Position numbers and translations under genes: made by a program | Part shown: positions 21,943 to 33,533 of the stretch, piece by piece | Layout: every line of letters begins with the position of its first letter | Position numbering within the stretch: the stretch's first letter is position 1 | Notes under the pieces: model-generated | Databases searched by the model: none | Told to the model about the DNA's origin: nothing | What the model saw: the letters and a program-made list of their open reading frames with translations, nothing else | NCBI GenBank assembly: GCA_035236585.1 | Contig: CP141132.1 | Location: forward strand, 54,687,880-54,751,879 | Direction: 5' to 3' | Source: Warburgia ugandensis | Taxonomy: Eukaryota; Streptophyta; Magnoliopsida; Canellales; Canellaceae | Length of the DNA: 64,000 nt

Positions 21943-24028
21943 TGGTATAGTACTAATTAGTACTCGCAAGGGCACAAATCAAAGTAGTATGATTTCACAC
22001 AATTGATGTCTATCTCTTGAGGAATCTCATAAATTTGTATTCAATTGGAATCTTATTTAGACTAATTACCCTGAGCAAAAGAGATTAGATTTTGATTTAA
22101 TCTATGAATTGAAAGAACATGAGATTAGAAACATGCATAAAATTAGAACTCAAACTAAGAGGAAACTTCCTAAAAACTAACACTTTGTAAAACAATAAAA
22201 TTAGAAACTAAGAATGGAATTAGAAACTTTATAAAACTAACATGCATTCAAGTAAGGAAACCAATGCAAAACTAGAAACATGAATAACTTAGAAACCTAA
22301 ATCTACAATGAAATTTTCTAAGAATACAACTTCTAAAACTAAAATTAGAAACTTCCTAAAAATTAAAATCTAATATAAACATTTAACTAAACATGAGCAA
22401 TGAACATTAATGGAATCAAAACATTCATCCAAATTGTTCAATTAACAAAATCTTAACTAGGCATGCATGACAAGGAGAGTGTTCATGAATCATAACTTTG
22501 TTTATTGCTTGTGAAGTTCTTATAAGAATAGTGTGCATGATGCAATAAGATTGAAACTTAGAAACAAGCAAAAGAAGAGTGTGCACTATTCAAGAGCATG
22601 CTATATTGACTTCAATCTTCAACCTCTCATTTGATTCAACAATTATAGGTGGCATGCATATGTGTGAACAAAAAGAGAACGAAAGAGAGAGAATGAAAGC
22701 AAGATGGGAAACAATCCTAAAGTATAGCAAAGAAGATGAAGCACAATGATGACTAGAAAAGAATAAGGAGAAATCTAAGGATAATAACTGAGGAAAAGTA
22801 AGGAACACTATCCTTGATTTGAATGCTTAGAAAGATGATCCAAAAGGCTACTTTCTCTTAGCTGTCACTACAAGAGGTTGATGGCCTTTGGATGAAGGTG
22901 AATGAGAGAATCAATGAAAGAAAAACACCTTGGTATAACACCATGGAAGAGTTCACATGGATCGAAGGGAGAAAGTTTGCACAAAGGAGAAGCAAGATGA
23001 GTGGAAACTCCAAATCTTTGAAGATGGCATTGAAAGGCTTGAAGGAGGTGTGGAGAGGCTTGAAGGAGGCATGGAACTCCTTTATTAAGGATGCATTAAA
23101 AAACTTCCTCCCTCCTCTCCATGGTTTTCACATATATATAGAAAGGAATCTCTTGCTAATTTTTATCCTAAGCAAGATAAGAAAGAAGGTATAAGAATGG
23201 GGAAGAACAAGAAAATATAAGGATAGAGATGCTGAGATAAGATAAGAGAAGGATGGAGATTAGGAAAGTGGGAATTACAAGGGGAGATCACAAATAAAAT
23301 TACGTTGAACTCCCTTTTGTAAGTGTTACATGATGGAAGGTGATAGAGAGAGAGGGAAAGATAAAAGGAAAGTCCAAGGGTGAGATCTCTTCTATGATTG
23401 GTCCACTTAGCATGCCACCTATGCATGTTGACGAGTCCACTTATTTCCCCCTATTTTTTCTCTTCAAAACACTTTTTTTGCAAGGTGGAGAATCACATTT
23501 TGTTCCTTAAAATGTGTGGACCCATGTGACTTTGGCTTAGATGGCTTCTAACTTGGTGGCTTCATGGCTTGTATGGCTTGACTTCTTCAAGCCATTAGTT
23601 CATGGCTCATGTGGCATGCATGGCTTGAAATCTTATGCAAAGGTGGTGGAATTCTACTGGCTTTAGCATGGGCTTACTTTTAGTCACCTTAAATTCTACC
23701 AATTGTTTATAAAAATCCATATGCTTGCTCTGGAATAATCTTGATCCTTACTTAAACTTTGAAATGATGGGGATCACAGTCTTTGGTTTGATCTGGATCA
23801 TCAGTTCTCATCTAAAACAATCTAGATTGTTGGATCATTCTTTTAACACCTACAAAAGATTAAAAACACTAAGTAAAACTTAGAAATTTATGATAGATCA
23901 TATACTTACACTAAATTAGCTTCTGCACCTACAACATATCAAAGTTTTGGATTATCAATTCAAAAATGCAATGTAACTATGACATGTACTACTAATTGGG
24001 TACTTTTTACAAAATTGACTACTTATCA
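21943..24028 (-). mobile_element. E3 5' LTR (Athila-type)
   Basis: On the minus strand it starts TGATAAGTAGTCAATTTTG (24028) and ends CCA at 21943, just before the spacer and primer site, about 2.09 kb. It aligns with E1 and E2 LTRs, including the 'TTTTGTAGGTGTT' block near 23850. Its middle (22600-23450) is pyrimidine-rich on the minus strand. Open frames in it, such as 22892-23194, look like chance. Confidence 0.75.
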
Positions 24029-24240
24029 CTGACTAGTCAAAGATTGTAACTACTATGGCTAATGAAAGTTCTTTCTTAAGAAGTTTATAAGTTTAGGAGC
24101 TTCCTAATTTGTAATGTATGAGGATAAGAGTTGCTTGATAGTATTCCGTAACCAACCCAATGTTTATCAAGTAAAAATTTAGCTACAACCAAGCATAGGA
24201 AATTCTTATTGTGGAGATGTTACATCATCTTGAGAGTAAC
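24029..24240 (+). mobile_element. Fragment of an unassigned LTR-like repeat (first copy)
   Basis: From 24031 the sequence 'GACTAGTCAAAGATT' and following ('CTTAAGAAGTTTATAAGTTTAGGAGCTT', a 'TTTGTAATGTATG' block, a 'CCAATGTTTATCAAGTA' block) matches 43650-43800 in the same orientation. The copy is cut on the left by the E3 LTR and on the right by E5. It probably belongs to one repeat with TG at 43646. Confidence 0.5.
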
Positions 24241-24480
24241 ACTAGACTACCCTATCTTTGTTTCTAATACTAAAGCAAGTCCATCAAGTTTATCACTAAA
24301 AATCCACTTGGTTCTAATGACAAGACAGTCATGAGGTCTAAAAACTAGAGTGCATAATCCATTTCTCTCAAACTTATTACCTCTTTTGGCATTGTCATGA
24401 ACAAATCTAAAGTTTGAAATAACATGATCAACGTTGTTGGGATCCAATTGAGATAAGAAATTAGCGCACTAACAAATATT
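24241..24480 (-). pseudogene. E5 reverse transcriptase, N-terminal stub (Ty1/copia, SIRE-like)
   Basis: The minus-strand frame at 24447-24247 reads 'VDHVISNFRFVHDN', then 'KFERNGLCTLVFRPHDCLVIRTKWIFSDKLD'. This matches the start of copia RT (family form 'FERNKVWTLVPRP...IGTKWVFRNKLD'). The catalytic YVDD region, RNase H and 3' LTR are absent: the element ends here against unrelated sequence. Confidence 0.75.
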
Positions 24481-25664
24481 TTGAAAGTTAGATTTTTTAT
24501 TTTATTTCTTTTTACCCTAGCACATCAATCACCTAAGATTTGGTCTTTTGGATGATCAAAGACATAACTCCATTCTTTTGGCATTTGAAGATGGGATTGA
24601 AGTTCTTCATCTTGTTTCTATTGAGAACAATCAAATATTTTGATTGTGAATCACTTTCATTTGTCGTGAGCTTATCCATGTCTTTCATATCTAAGCTTGG
24701 TTTCATTCTCAAGTGTTAGATTCATCAAAAAAAGAATATGAATAGACTCTTCTACAATAGTAGTTCTCAAATTCAATATCCATAAGCTTTACCATTCATG
24801 GAATAACCAAGGAAAATACCGTTGTCAAATTTTGAATCAAACATTCCTAGATTATCCTTGGAATTGTTCAAGATAAGCATTTGTTACCAAAAGCATGAAA
24901 GAATGAAACATTTGGTTTTTTCTTTTCCAAAGTTCATAAGCAATCTTTTCCAAAATAGGTCTAATGATGCATTTATTGAAAATGTATAAGCTATGTTAGT
25001 AGCTTCTTATCCAAGAATATTTTAGGCAAAGTGTTTCACATAGCATAGTCATAGCAAGTTCCTCAAGAGATCTATTTTTCCTTTTAGCAACATCATTCAT
25101 TTAAGGAGTTCTAGGAGCAAAATAATTATGTTCAATGTCATGCTTTTCATACCAATTTCCAAAATGGTAATTTTTTAAATCACTCTCATTATCACTTACA
25201 ATGGATGAATTTGAAAACTTTTTCCTTTTTATAATCTTTTGTAGAGTTGTAAAAACATAGAAAAAAGTCATCTTTGTTGGACAAAAATCTTAACCAATTA
25301 AATCTGGGAAAGTTATCAACAACAACTAAAAAAAATCTCTTACCATCATAGCTAGCAATTTTACCAAGACAAAACAAATGAAGATGTAGGAGTTGAAGTG
25401 ATCTTTTAGTTCAAATATTATTCTTTGGTTTACCTTTTACAAAAGAAAGATTTGAAAGTCCAATTGAAAGATTCTTTCTAGCAAGTTTATACACATAATT
25501 ACACCAATACATCCTAACTTTCTATGCCATAAATATGATTCATCACTATTGGAAATGAGGAACTTATGATAGGAACTATTCAAGTTATTGATATATAAAA
25601 TATAAAAAATGCCATCTCTTTGTCCTTTATATATGATACTCTTATCACTATTATGGATAATCAA
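24481..25664 (-). pseudogene. E5 integrase and GAG-pre-integrase region (Ty1/copia)
   Basis: Minus strand. The GAG-pre-integrase motif appears as 'DESYLWHRKLGCIG' (about 25540), where the family has WHRRLGH. Integrase follows with 'GKRFFLVVVDNFPRFNWLRFLSNKDD' (about 25340-25270), holding one catalytic Asp. Further on come 'LWK' and 'FFDESNT' type segments and 'KFDNGIFLGYSMNGKAY' (about 24810-24770). The order PR-IN-RT is diagnostic of copia. Several frameshifts are present. Confidence 0.8.
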
Positions 25665-26400
25665 TCATGTGGATGATTCAAACTTGACTTTAAAACCTCT
25701 ATCACACAATTTAGTGATAGAGAGAAAGCTACAATTCAATCCATCAACATATAAAACTTTTGTAATGAGAGATGGAGAATACTTTTCCCTTTTAATCTCT
25801 ACCAAATGTGACAGGGCCACCATCTTTGGGTTTGAAATTTGTGAACAAGCCCTTGTCTCAAGTCAAGTGTCTTGAGCATCCACTGTCAAGTATCCATAAA
25901 GTCTTTGAAGCTTTAGCCTCAAGACACACATACAAAACAAACAAACAAACAAGTCTTAACTTTTGGTAACCAAACCTTTAGTTTGGGTCCATAGTGTTAG
26001 TAATAGGGGTATATGACTTTTTGACTACTTAGACTTGTTTGGAAATAGGTTTTCTTCTATCATGATGAGAATGTCTAACATGAACAACCTTAAGAGAACT
26101 TTTAACTTTAACTTTTGAAATACTATCTTCTAAATAATTTTTCTAGATAAGTTATCATCAACATATAGTTCATATAATGTTCTACACTTTCAAGTTAGAA
26201 ATTTTATCAAGCAAAATCTTCCTTTTCTTATTCAAGAACTAACTTATTAGACAACAAGCTAGGACATTTATAATATAAAATTTCTTTTTTGGCCACCAAA
26301 GATTCCTTTTCGGTTAATAAGACTTCCTTATCATAAAGTAACACTTCTCTTTCAAAATTCAAAACCCAAACTTTTCTAAAGAACTAACTCTTAGATTTTG
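25665..26400 (-). pseudogene. E5 protease region and gag/pol junction, degenerate
   Basis: This stretch lies where copia elements encode the aspartic protease. Minus-strand fragments such as 'LDSGCSRHLT' and 'SKNLRFETKG' like pieces can be traced around 25870-25700, with frame breaks. From 25980 to 26400 the sequence is AT-rich, with coiled-coil-like Lys/Glu/Leu content and no sure domain. The call rests mainly on position. Confidence 0.45.
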
Positions 26401-27409
26401 ATTCAAAAGCAATTCTTAAAAGTACCTTTTCATTCATCATATGTATAGCCATTTACCTCAACATTTTCTTTAATTTCTATGCCTATTCTAGCCACGAAAG
26501 CAAATGGAGTAGTATCACCTTCATCTTTAGAAGTTGGTTCCTGGTCATCATCATCATCACTTAATATTGTAACCATAACCTTCTTATTCGTCAAGAGTGG
26601 ACAGTCAAGATTCACATGTCTAGGCTTCTTATATTTGTTGCATGTGATTTGATCCTTCCTGATAGAAACATCCAAATCTTATGTGGTCTTCTTATAAATG
26701 TTCTTTCTATCACCAATTACTTTTCCTTCCACAAACATGTTAAACTTCAAGTGAGAAGAGCCACTTCTTCATCACTATTTTCATAGGTTTCATCATAGGA
26801 CCCCCAATGTTCATCGAGAGAAGGTTGAAAGGTCCTTGTCTTCTTTGACTACACTAACTTTTAGACTCCATGATCTTGGTAAAGATCTGAGAAGCTTACT
26901 CACAAGTTATTCATTAATAAACACTTGACCAAATCCCTTTAGAGAATTGATAATATTAGTGAATCTACTAAACACTTCAAAGGCAAACTCACTAGGCATC
27001 ATAAAAAATAATTCATAATCATGTACAAGTAAATAAATTCGTGTAGCTTTTATCTACCTTGTACCTTTGTGTGTTCCTTGGAGTTTATTTCCTTTGCAAA
27101 TTCACACATGGAAATTCAAGTGAACTCTTTAACATCAAGAGTATAGTAGAGAAGATTCATGGCTTTATCTTCCATCTATCATCTTTTGTCCATTCATCTA
27201 TGGTAAGGTAGTATTTCATACCTTCTTTAACAACGCATGGCTTGAAGAAACCATCTCTAATCAATCTCCATAGTTCATAGCCTTAAGACTTAATGAATAT
27301 TTTCATCCTAGCTTTTCTATAATTGTAATCTATGCCATCAAATAGAGGTCATTGGGTAGACCTAAAACTTATGAAATGATCTTTGACTCATATGAAAATA
27401 GTAAAGGCA
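26401..27409 (-). pseudogene. E5 gag remnant (SIRE-like copia)
   Basis: Minus strand. The N-terminus near the primer site resembles 'FDGIDYNYRKARMKIFIKS', 'GYELWRLI' and 'DEWTKDDRWK'. The zinc knuckle region at 26660-26620 reads 'CNKYKKPRHVNLDCP'; the second Cys of the CX2CX4HX4C knuckle is Tyr. It is followed by an acidic run with 'SDDDDDQEPTS', typical of SIRE-type gag. Several stops are present. Gag would form the particle and package RNA. Confidence 0.75.
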
Positions 27410-27410
27410 C

Positions 27411-27424
27411 CTACCCTAATACCA
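27411..27424 (-). promoter_or_regulatory. E5 primer binding site (initiator tRNA-Met type)
   Basis: On the minus strand TGGTATTAGGGTAGG begins two bases after the LTR end. It corresponds to the TGGTATCAGAGC primer site common in plant copia elements, with a few changes. Confidence 0.65.
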
Positions 27425-27426
27425 AT

Positions 27427-29414
27427 TGTGATCCCAAGAGGAATATGAGTGGACCCAAATAAAGTTTTTAAAAAGTTACGAACTTGAAAATAACAATTCT
27501 TCATTTTTGAAAGACAACTAATGATGCACTTGCACAACAATTGACAGAAGGATTTATACTGTTTCAGCAGTCAACAAGGAACCTACTACTTTTCCAAATC
27601 CAAACTCTACTTGAGTTTTGAAGGTATCGCAAGCTTGAGGTGCAACTAAATTCCTACAAGATTTTTACACCGCCACTTGATAGAGTGTTGACCATTAAGG
27701 GTAGGAGCAATTATAGAACCTATACCTTTTACAACACTGATAAAAATAATTATTTCTAAGAAAAGCAAGAGTATCATAACTGTCAAGAAGAGAAACTTTT
27801 ACTCTCTAGGAATGATTATATATATCTCCACAAGAACTTGAGGATTAGCTTTAGATGTGAGCATAGATTTGCTTGATGATTCTTCTTTTCAACTTGTTCT
27901 TTTCAAGGAGAAGGGTGCTGGAAAGCTTAGGATTTTTGCAATTCCTAATGCACTTCTTTTTCTACTACCCTTGAATCTTCAAACTTAGGTTCAATTTATC
28001 ACTTTTTCATAATGACATAGCCAATCAAACTTACTTTCTAATTGTTGGAGATGTAATAGATCCATTGCACACTTTAAACAATAGAACTAGAAAATAGCTT
28101 GCACTTGGCATTCTAATCAAAAGGGTAGTTAGTCATCAGTTGAATTACAGTTTGTCAAAGAGTTTCACTCTTTTGACAAACCTGTTAATCTTTTAGCTAG
28201 TTGGATTGAAGTAAGAAGTATAATCCTATTTTGGCTAATTTCAAGAGACATGTTGAAGTGATTCCTTCAATTGATTGGATGTACCTAAATTCCCTAGATA
28301 GAATTGATCATTTTTATTTAGTTGGTTGGTAGTGATATTGACTTGTTGACTTCATTTGAAATGAAGTCTCTACATATTCAAGTCTTCTATTAGACCATTG
28401 ATCACATTTTGTTGACCTACTAATGATGCTAGAAATTCATGTGCAACTTGTACAATCTGAACAATTGGTTGAATATGCAGTTTACTATTTGAGAATTGGC
28501 TCAAATTGATTTATTATCCTATCTAATAAAGTTTGTCAGTTGGAAGATATCCATTGATCAATTGATTATTCCCAAACCATTTTGTACTTCGTGTGAGAGT
28601 TTCCTTTGACCAATGGAACTGGCACTTAACTGGATGGATATGCTTTGAACTTGAACACTTTTCCTCTTTATCAAGTCCTGACTAGTTGAATTATTAACAA
28701 ACCATTGGAAAATAATGACAATTGAATTCATCTACTTTTGTAAGATTCATATGGTTTTGAAAGCAAAGCTCTAACTATTGGTTCTAGGATATGAGTTAGG
28801 ATCCTTGCATACACAACATGCTTTCATAGTATAAACATTTTTTTATCATCAAAATAGAAAAGGTAGTGATATTGACTTATTGACTTCATTTCAAATGAAG
28901 TCTCTACATATTCAAGTCTTCTATTAGACCATTGATCACATTTTGTTGACCTGCTAATGATGCTAGAAATTCATGTGTGACTTGTACAATTTGAACAATC
29001 GGTTGAATATGTCATTTACTATTTGGGAATTGGCTCAAATTGATTTATTACCCTATCTAATAAAGTTTGTCAATTGGAAGATATCCATTGATCAATTGAT
29101 TATTCCCAAACCATTTTGTACTTCGTGTGAGAGTTTCCTTTGACCAATGGAACTAGCACTTAACTGGATGGATATGCTTTGAACTTGAACACTTTTCCTC
29201 TTTATCAAGTCCCGACTAGTTGAATTATTAGCAAACCTTTGGAAAATCTTTAGTGACAATTAAATTCATCTACTTTTGTAAGATATAGATGGTTTCGAAA
29301 GCAAAGCTCTAACTATTGGTTCTAGGATATGAGTTAGGATCCCTGCATACACAACAAGCTTACATAGCATAAACATTTTTTTATCATCGAAATAGAAAAG
29401 GCCTTGGACTAACA
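27427..29414 (-). mobile_element. E5 5' LTR with internal duplication
   Basis: On the minus strand it starts TGTTAGTCCAAGG at 29414, soon followed by a 'CGATGATAAAAAAATG' block typical of SIRE-like LTR starts. It ends in GGGATCACA at 27427, before the primer site. The length of about 2.0 kb includes a 534-bp segment present twice in tandem. No partner LTR is found in the window. Confidence 0.65.
28328..29400. repeat. Tandem duplication of about 534 bp inside the E5 LTR
   Basis: Copy one spans 28328-28861 and copy two 28862-29400. Both open GGTAGTGATATTGACTT and close with 'TTTTTTTATCATC[AG]AAATAGAAAA'. Scattered substitutions and a few short indels separate them, such as an added 'TCTTTA' near 29250. 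They are in the same orientation and directly adjacent. Read with the LTR, each unit starts at the LTR's 5' end. Confidence 0.85.
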
Positions 29415-29459
29415 TTTTCAGCCTAACATTTCTATTAAAAATTGAAAGAATTTCTTATA

Positions 29460-30190
29460 ATTGTGCAACCTCATATTAAAATGAAAAAGTTCAAGACACA
29501 CCAAAAGGAATATTCCATGCATGCTTAACAATATCTTTCAAATTATGGTGATTAACAAATATATTCTCAAACAAAAATGCCTTTGCTTCTACTTCTAATA
29601 ACAACTAAAGCATCACTTAAAATAGGATAATGATAAAAAATATATGAAAAATAATACCTTAAGGAAATAAATATTTCCATGTTGAATTACAAAGGGCATG
29701 CTCTAGTCTTTGAAGAGTTATTTTATTTCCAGACTTAAAATTTCTCTAAGGGAATGGGTATCCCACAAACCTTAAATCAATTAATCCAAGAGAGATTAAT
29801 CCCACTCCAGAGTCAGATTGCAAATGATTCACTGGATTACTTCCTCTTTTTCACTTCGAGATTTAACAGAAGTAAAATCTTCTGCTAATGACAAATGATC
29901 ATCAATTCTATTAATATCATTCCAAAGCTCTTTTCTTCTATTATCATAAAGACTCACAAAAAAATCAGAGACAACCTACCACGATAATATATAATGAACT
30001 AAACTAAGGCATTTGATATGAATAAGTTGATTAGACAAAATATAAAATAGGAAGTGGTGTGATAAAATCACTCTAGAGAAGCATTAATCCACCAAAAGAA
30101 CCAATAGATGAAATAATTTGATAGATAGGATATACATCCAACAGCTTACTAATATGCGGGAAATAATTTTGGTTTCTCTATCCTTGTCTA
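29460..30190 (-). pseudogene. LINE (L1-like) endonuclease domain remnant
   Basis: Minus strand. From about 30180 a frame reads 'SSIGSFGGLMLL-SDFI' and then 'RRKELWNDINRIDDHLSLAEDFTSVKSRSEKEEVIQ' (about 29950-29840). These match the order of plant LINE endonuclease landmarks: GS.GG.LL.W, LW..L, GDFN..., SEK. Further on, 'FENIFVNHHNLKDIVKHAWNIPFG' (about 29560-29490) matches the 'FRFE..W' end block. Stops are scattered. No LINE RT or poly(A) tail is found. In LINEs this domain nicks target DNA. Confidence 0.55.
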
Positions 30191-30620
30191 AACATAAGAA
30201 AAATATTCGGGTTTATGCTTAGTAAAAATGTTTTCTCCTACCAAAACATATTTGCGATCTAGGAATTGTAGGAAAGATTTAACATTGACGCCTCAATTGA
30301 CTATGCCATCTACCAAATAAAACCTTCTCACCTACATAAGTCAACATTGATTGATGAGGAGTGGGACCCATCTGGCGATCAAGTTGACATAGCCCATCAT
30401 TATCCCAGCCTAGATGCAGAGGCTTTTTGAAGAGAGATCCTTCACAACAAATGAATTACCATCAAATTCAAAGTAACTTGAATTGTATTTGCAATTTTAT
30501 GAATTGAGAATAAAACTGCTTGGAATATTTGGAACATGTAAAATTTAAGAGGATGAAAATTTTGTTTAGAATAGGAATGGAACAGTTTACAACATGATGG
30601 ATAGCCAACGTGCGTCCTGT
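30191..30620 (-). pseudogene. Ty1/copia fragment (protease end and GAG-pre-integrase)
   Basis: Minus strand. 'ILHVPNIPSSFIL' (about 30545) and 'YFEFDGNSFVVKDL' (about 30480-30430) match the copia stretch after protease. These are followed by 'DGLCQLD' and, near 30320, 'GRWHSQL', which resembles the WHxRLGH motif. It directly adjoins the LINE remnant. It is distinct from E5, as the sequences do not align. No integrase is recognisable. Moderate certainty. Confidence 0.45.
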
Positions 30621-31930
30621 CTACTTTTACCTTGCTTGAGCCTCTATATTCATTTATTAATCTTTAATCTTTTAGATTTGGAGTTATATGATTCTCACCC
30701 TAAAAGCTTAAGCTTATAGATAGTGGGCCAATGATATTTATATGTCTAACTTATCCTTTCATATGAAAAGCCCAGTTTTTTTCTTTCTTTTTTATTTTTG
30801 CATGTGATTAAGTGTGGGCTCATCAACCGGGCATTTGAAATTACTTTGATAAATGACGGTCTCAGAATTCAAATTCATGACTTCTCGTTCAGTAAATCTC
30901 TCGTATGATGTCATAAATGCCATGGTGCTCTCCTGAGATTGAGGAAGCCGACATGATATTCATATAAAACATTGAGTACAAGGTCTACCCTCACAAATGA
31001 AAATATAAATCATATAGAGAAGATAAATTTTCTTTCTTCGTTCTTCTTCTTTTTTCCTTTTTTTTATTTTTTTGGCTGCATAGAGAAGAGAATTACAATA
31101 TGTTATATAGTTGGAAAGATTGCGTATGACATTCTCTAAAAGAGGAAAAAAGAACTTCGTAATATTTGTACATAGAAGAATCACAAATGTGGGTCATCAT
31201 TGTGTATTATTTATAGTTTCAAGCAATACATCCTAAGATATTTGTTGCATAGATTTTTAATTCTTATTATCAAATTGATCCTAAAACTTCACAAACTGAA
31301 GCGGTTTAAGTCGTCTCTCTCAAATTGCACTGATAATTCAAAATAACCTTGGTGAATCAAGTTGCATGGTCATTTAACTTAGTTTCTTCTAGTGGAGCTC
31401 CACTTAGCTGAGCTTCACGATGACTATATGATAAATGAATTATTACGGTAAGAATGCCCCTTTTCATGTTACCAGTGGATGGTCCCAAGAGCATCGACGA
31501 TGCAATTTCTCGCTCATTTGCAATTTAAGCAGGATCTAGCTTGTGGATAATCTAGATATGTATTGAATTCTCCATATTCATCTGGGAGTCGCAGGATAAT
31601 ATAACACAAGCAACAAGTATATTTGGAACGTCTTTCATATTGGACACAAAAATTACTCAGCTGTTTTCCACGTCTCTTCTATAGATCTATAAGTCAAGAG
31701 GAAGCTTTAATGGATTACAATAAGTGTGACAAGGATGTATCTAAACCAATAAATAGAAGAACAATAAGCTACATACAAAGACACAGAATGATGTAAGCAT
31801 GTATGTGATTTGGCAAAATTGCTTATATCGAGGGAGAGAAAAAGGAAAATTCCACTATAAGAAAATAGCTTTACAAGCATGAACCTTACTCGGTTCTTTC
31901 TGCTCTTCTTGTCTTTTCCAAACCACAATA
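30621..31930. other. Anonymous AT-rich interval
   Basis: I see no gene here. A 30680-30960 section ('ACCCTAAAAGCTTAAGCTTA' through 'ACTTTGATAAATGACGGTCT') has the look of a dispersed plant repeat, possibly an LTR fragment, but I cannot classify it. The remainder is AT-rich with homopolymer T runs near 31030-31075. Small open frames on either strand have no recognisable content. Confidence 0.4.
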
Positions 31931-32181
31931 ACACACCTTAAAGCTCTCATCTTTTCTTTTTTTTCCCCTCTTTTCCTCCTTTACAAGAGAAACCCAAAAG
32001 AAGTACACCCCAACTTCATTTAGTATCCTACTCTAAAACCCCTTACATAAAAACAACAACACACCTTAAAGCTCTCATCTTTTCTTTTTTGTCCCCTCTT
32101 TTCCACCTTTACAAGAGAAACCCCAAAAGAAGTACACCCCAACTTCATTTAGTATCCTACTCTAAAACCCCTTACATAAAG
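31931..32181. repeat. 128-bp tandem duplication
   Basis: 31931-32058 and 32059-32181 are nearly identical, opening ACACACCTTAAAGCTCTCAT and ending 'AAAACCCCTTACATAAA'. They differ by single-base changes and indels (for example TTTTTTTCCCC versus TTTTTTGTCCCC). A 119-codon frame that begins in the second copy (32089-32448) is not convincing as a gene. Confidence 0.8.
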
Positions 32182-32463
32182 TGGTCACTTAATGGCATGG
32201 GGTCCACCAATATAATGTTATGTACAGGATGCAATACATGCATCCTAATACCCATCATCTTCTGCTTCAACACTTTTACAGTAACTCATACTTCGGAAAT
32301 TAAACTCACCCTCATACACTACCTAATCCTAGTCCATATATACACGTCCCCTCATAGGATAGAACCCATAAAGCATCTACCACTAGGATGTGGTGGCAAA
32401 CTCAAACTTGCGACCTGCGAAAGGTGCAACATCTTCTCCAACCACTAGCCCAGCTAATTTGGC
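32182..32463. other. Anonymous interval between the 128-bp duplication and the first MITE
   Basis: No gene is seen. The segment near 32390-32450 ('AAACTTGCGACCTGCGAAAGG', then 'CCACTAGCCCAGCTAA') resembles the tail of a dispersed plant repeat, but the type is not clear. Confidence 0.35.
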
Positions 32464-32781
32464 CATAGTTTAAAAACACAAAACTCTTCTTGACTCTAAG
32501 GTGAGGTGAGTCCACCTAACTCAAAGCGACTCATAGGTGACTAGAAAATATTTGAGTAAGATTTTTCATAATATTTTATGTTTTTGGGATTATACATAAA
32601 ATTTTCACTTCACGTACATATGTCAAACATAGTGTAGTTCATTAAGATGTTATAGTGCTGCTCTAAAAGTCTTGGGCTTTTTTATATAAAACAAGTCAAC
32701 TTAATGAATAACTCGATTTGTCATTGAATCAGAGTAACTCTGAACGAGTTTTGCAGTTGAAACGTGAGTTTCAGAACTATG
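32464..32781. mobile_element. MITE copy 1 (hAT-like)
   Basis: A 318-bp noncoding element starts CATAGTTTAAAAA and ends TTCAGAACTATG, so the ends are imperfect inverted repeats. It is flanked by AATTTGGC on the left and AGTTTGGC on the right, an 8-bp duplication with one mismatch. It is related over its length to 33534-33884. The 8-bp duplication and short inverted ends fit the hAT superfamily (inference). Confidence 0.65.
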
Positions 32782-33533
32782 AGTTTGGCTTAGAAAGTTA
32801 GTTATTCTTTTTGTTCGAAGTAATTTCTAACTCGCACGTGGATTTACCTTCTTGAATTAGAAGTTTATACCATCTAATAGAAACATAGAAAATGTCCCTA
32901 CAAGTCCAATTTCAGATGATTCAGAGCGTCCTCTGACCAATGACCTTGATTGTAGTTTTGTGAGTGGCATATATATTTAGATGAGTAATTCTGTAATTTG
33001 GGCTTCGATTTAACGATCAAAGCCCGTTACAAGCCCACCAGCCGGGAACGACTTAAACCGGTGATGACTATGGTTGGAAACCACCTCCTGGTTGGATAAA
33101 GAACAGTTTTCGTGGTTCCAGTTGGGACAATCCATGCCAGCTTATATAGGTGGTTTCATTTGCAATGACAAAGTGCAGAATTCTCAGATTTCCTGGTCCA
33201 ATAGGCATTATCTGATTCCACCAAAGCGGTGATGCCGCGAAAAAGGCAGTTCTATTATTTGATCGATTTCATGAGTGGGGCTTCGAAGTTCCAAAAGTTG
33301 ACTGAAAAAATTGATTCAGTGGCATGAAGTATATATTCCAATCATGGGAGATTGAAGATCTCTTAACTAGCTAAAGCTTCTGAGCCGACTAGGACGCGAC
33401 GCAGATGCTCTGACCGATGAAGTGCGGTGGTTTGAGAAAGTTAATTAATTAAAAAGTGCTCATAAGAGTCCACGCTCAAAAAAGCGTGTAAGGATTCCAC
33501 TTCACCTTTTTCTCTTTTACTGGAAGATCTAAG
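32782..33533. other. Interval of higher GC without recognisable gene
   Basis: The stretch 33000-33470 is visibly richer in GC and CpG than its surroundings and has no similarity to any other part of the window. No frame gives a recognisable domain. It may be low-copy or decayed genic DNA, or an unrecognised repeat. It is the best candidate for non-retrotransposon sequence here. Confidence 0.35.

Noticed and set aside
28328-29400. Two LTRs of one small element
   Set aside because: The copies are directly adjacent with nothing between them and no duplicated target, so a tandem duplication within one LTR fits better.
32089-32448. 119-codon frame with scattered Cys residues
   Set aside because: It begins in a tandem duplication, has no recognisable domain, and runs into repeat-like sequence.
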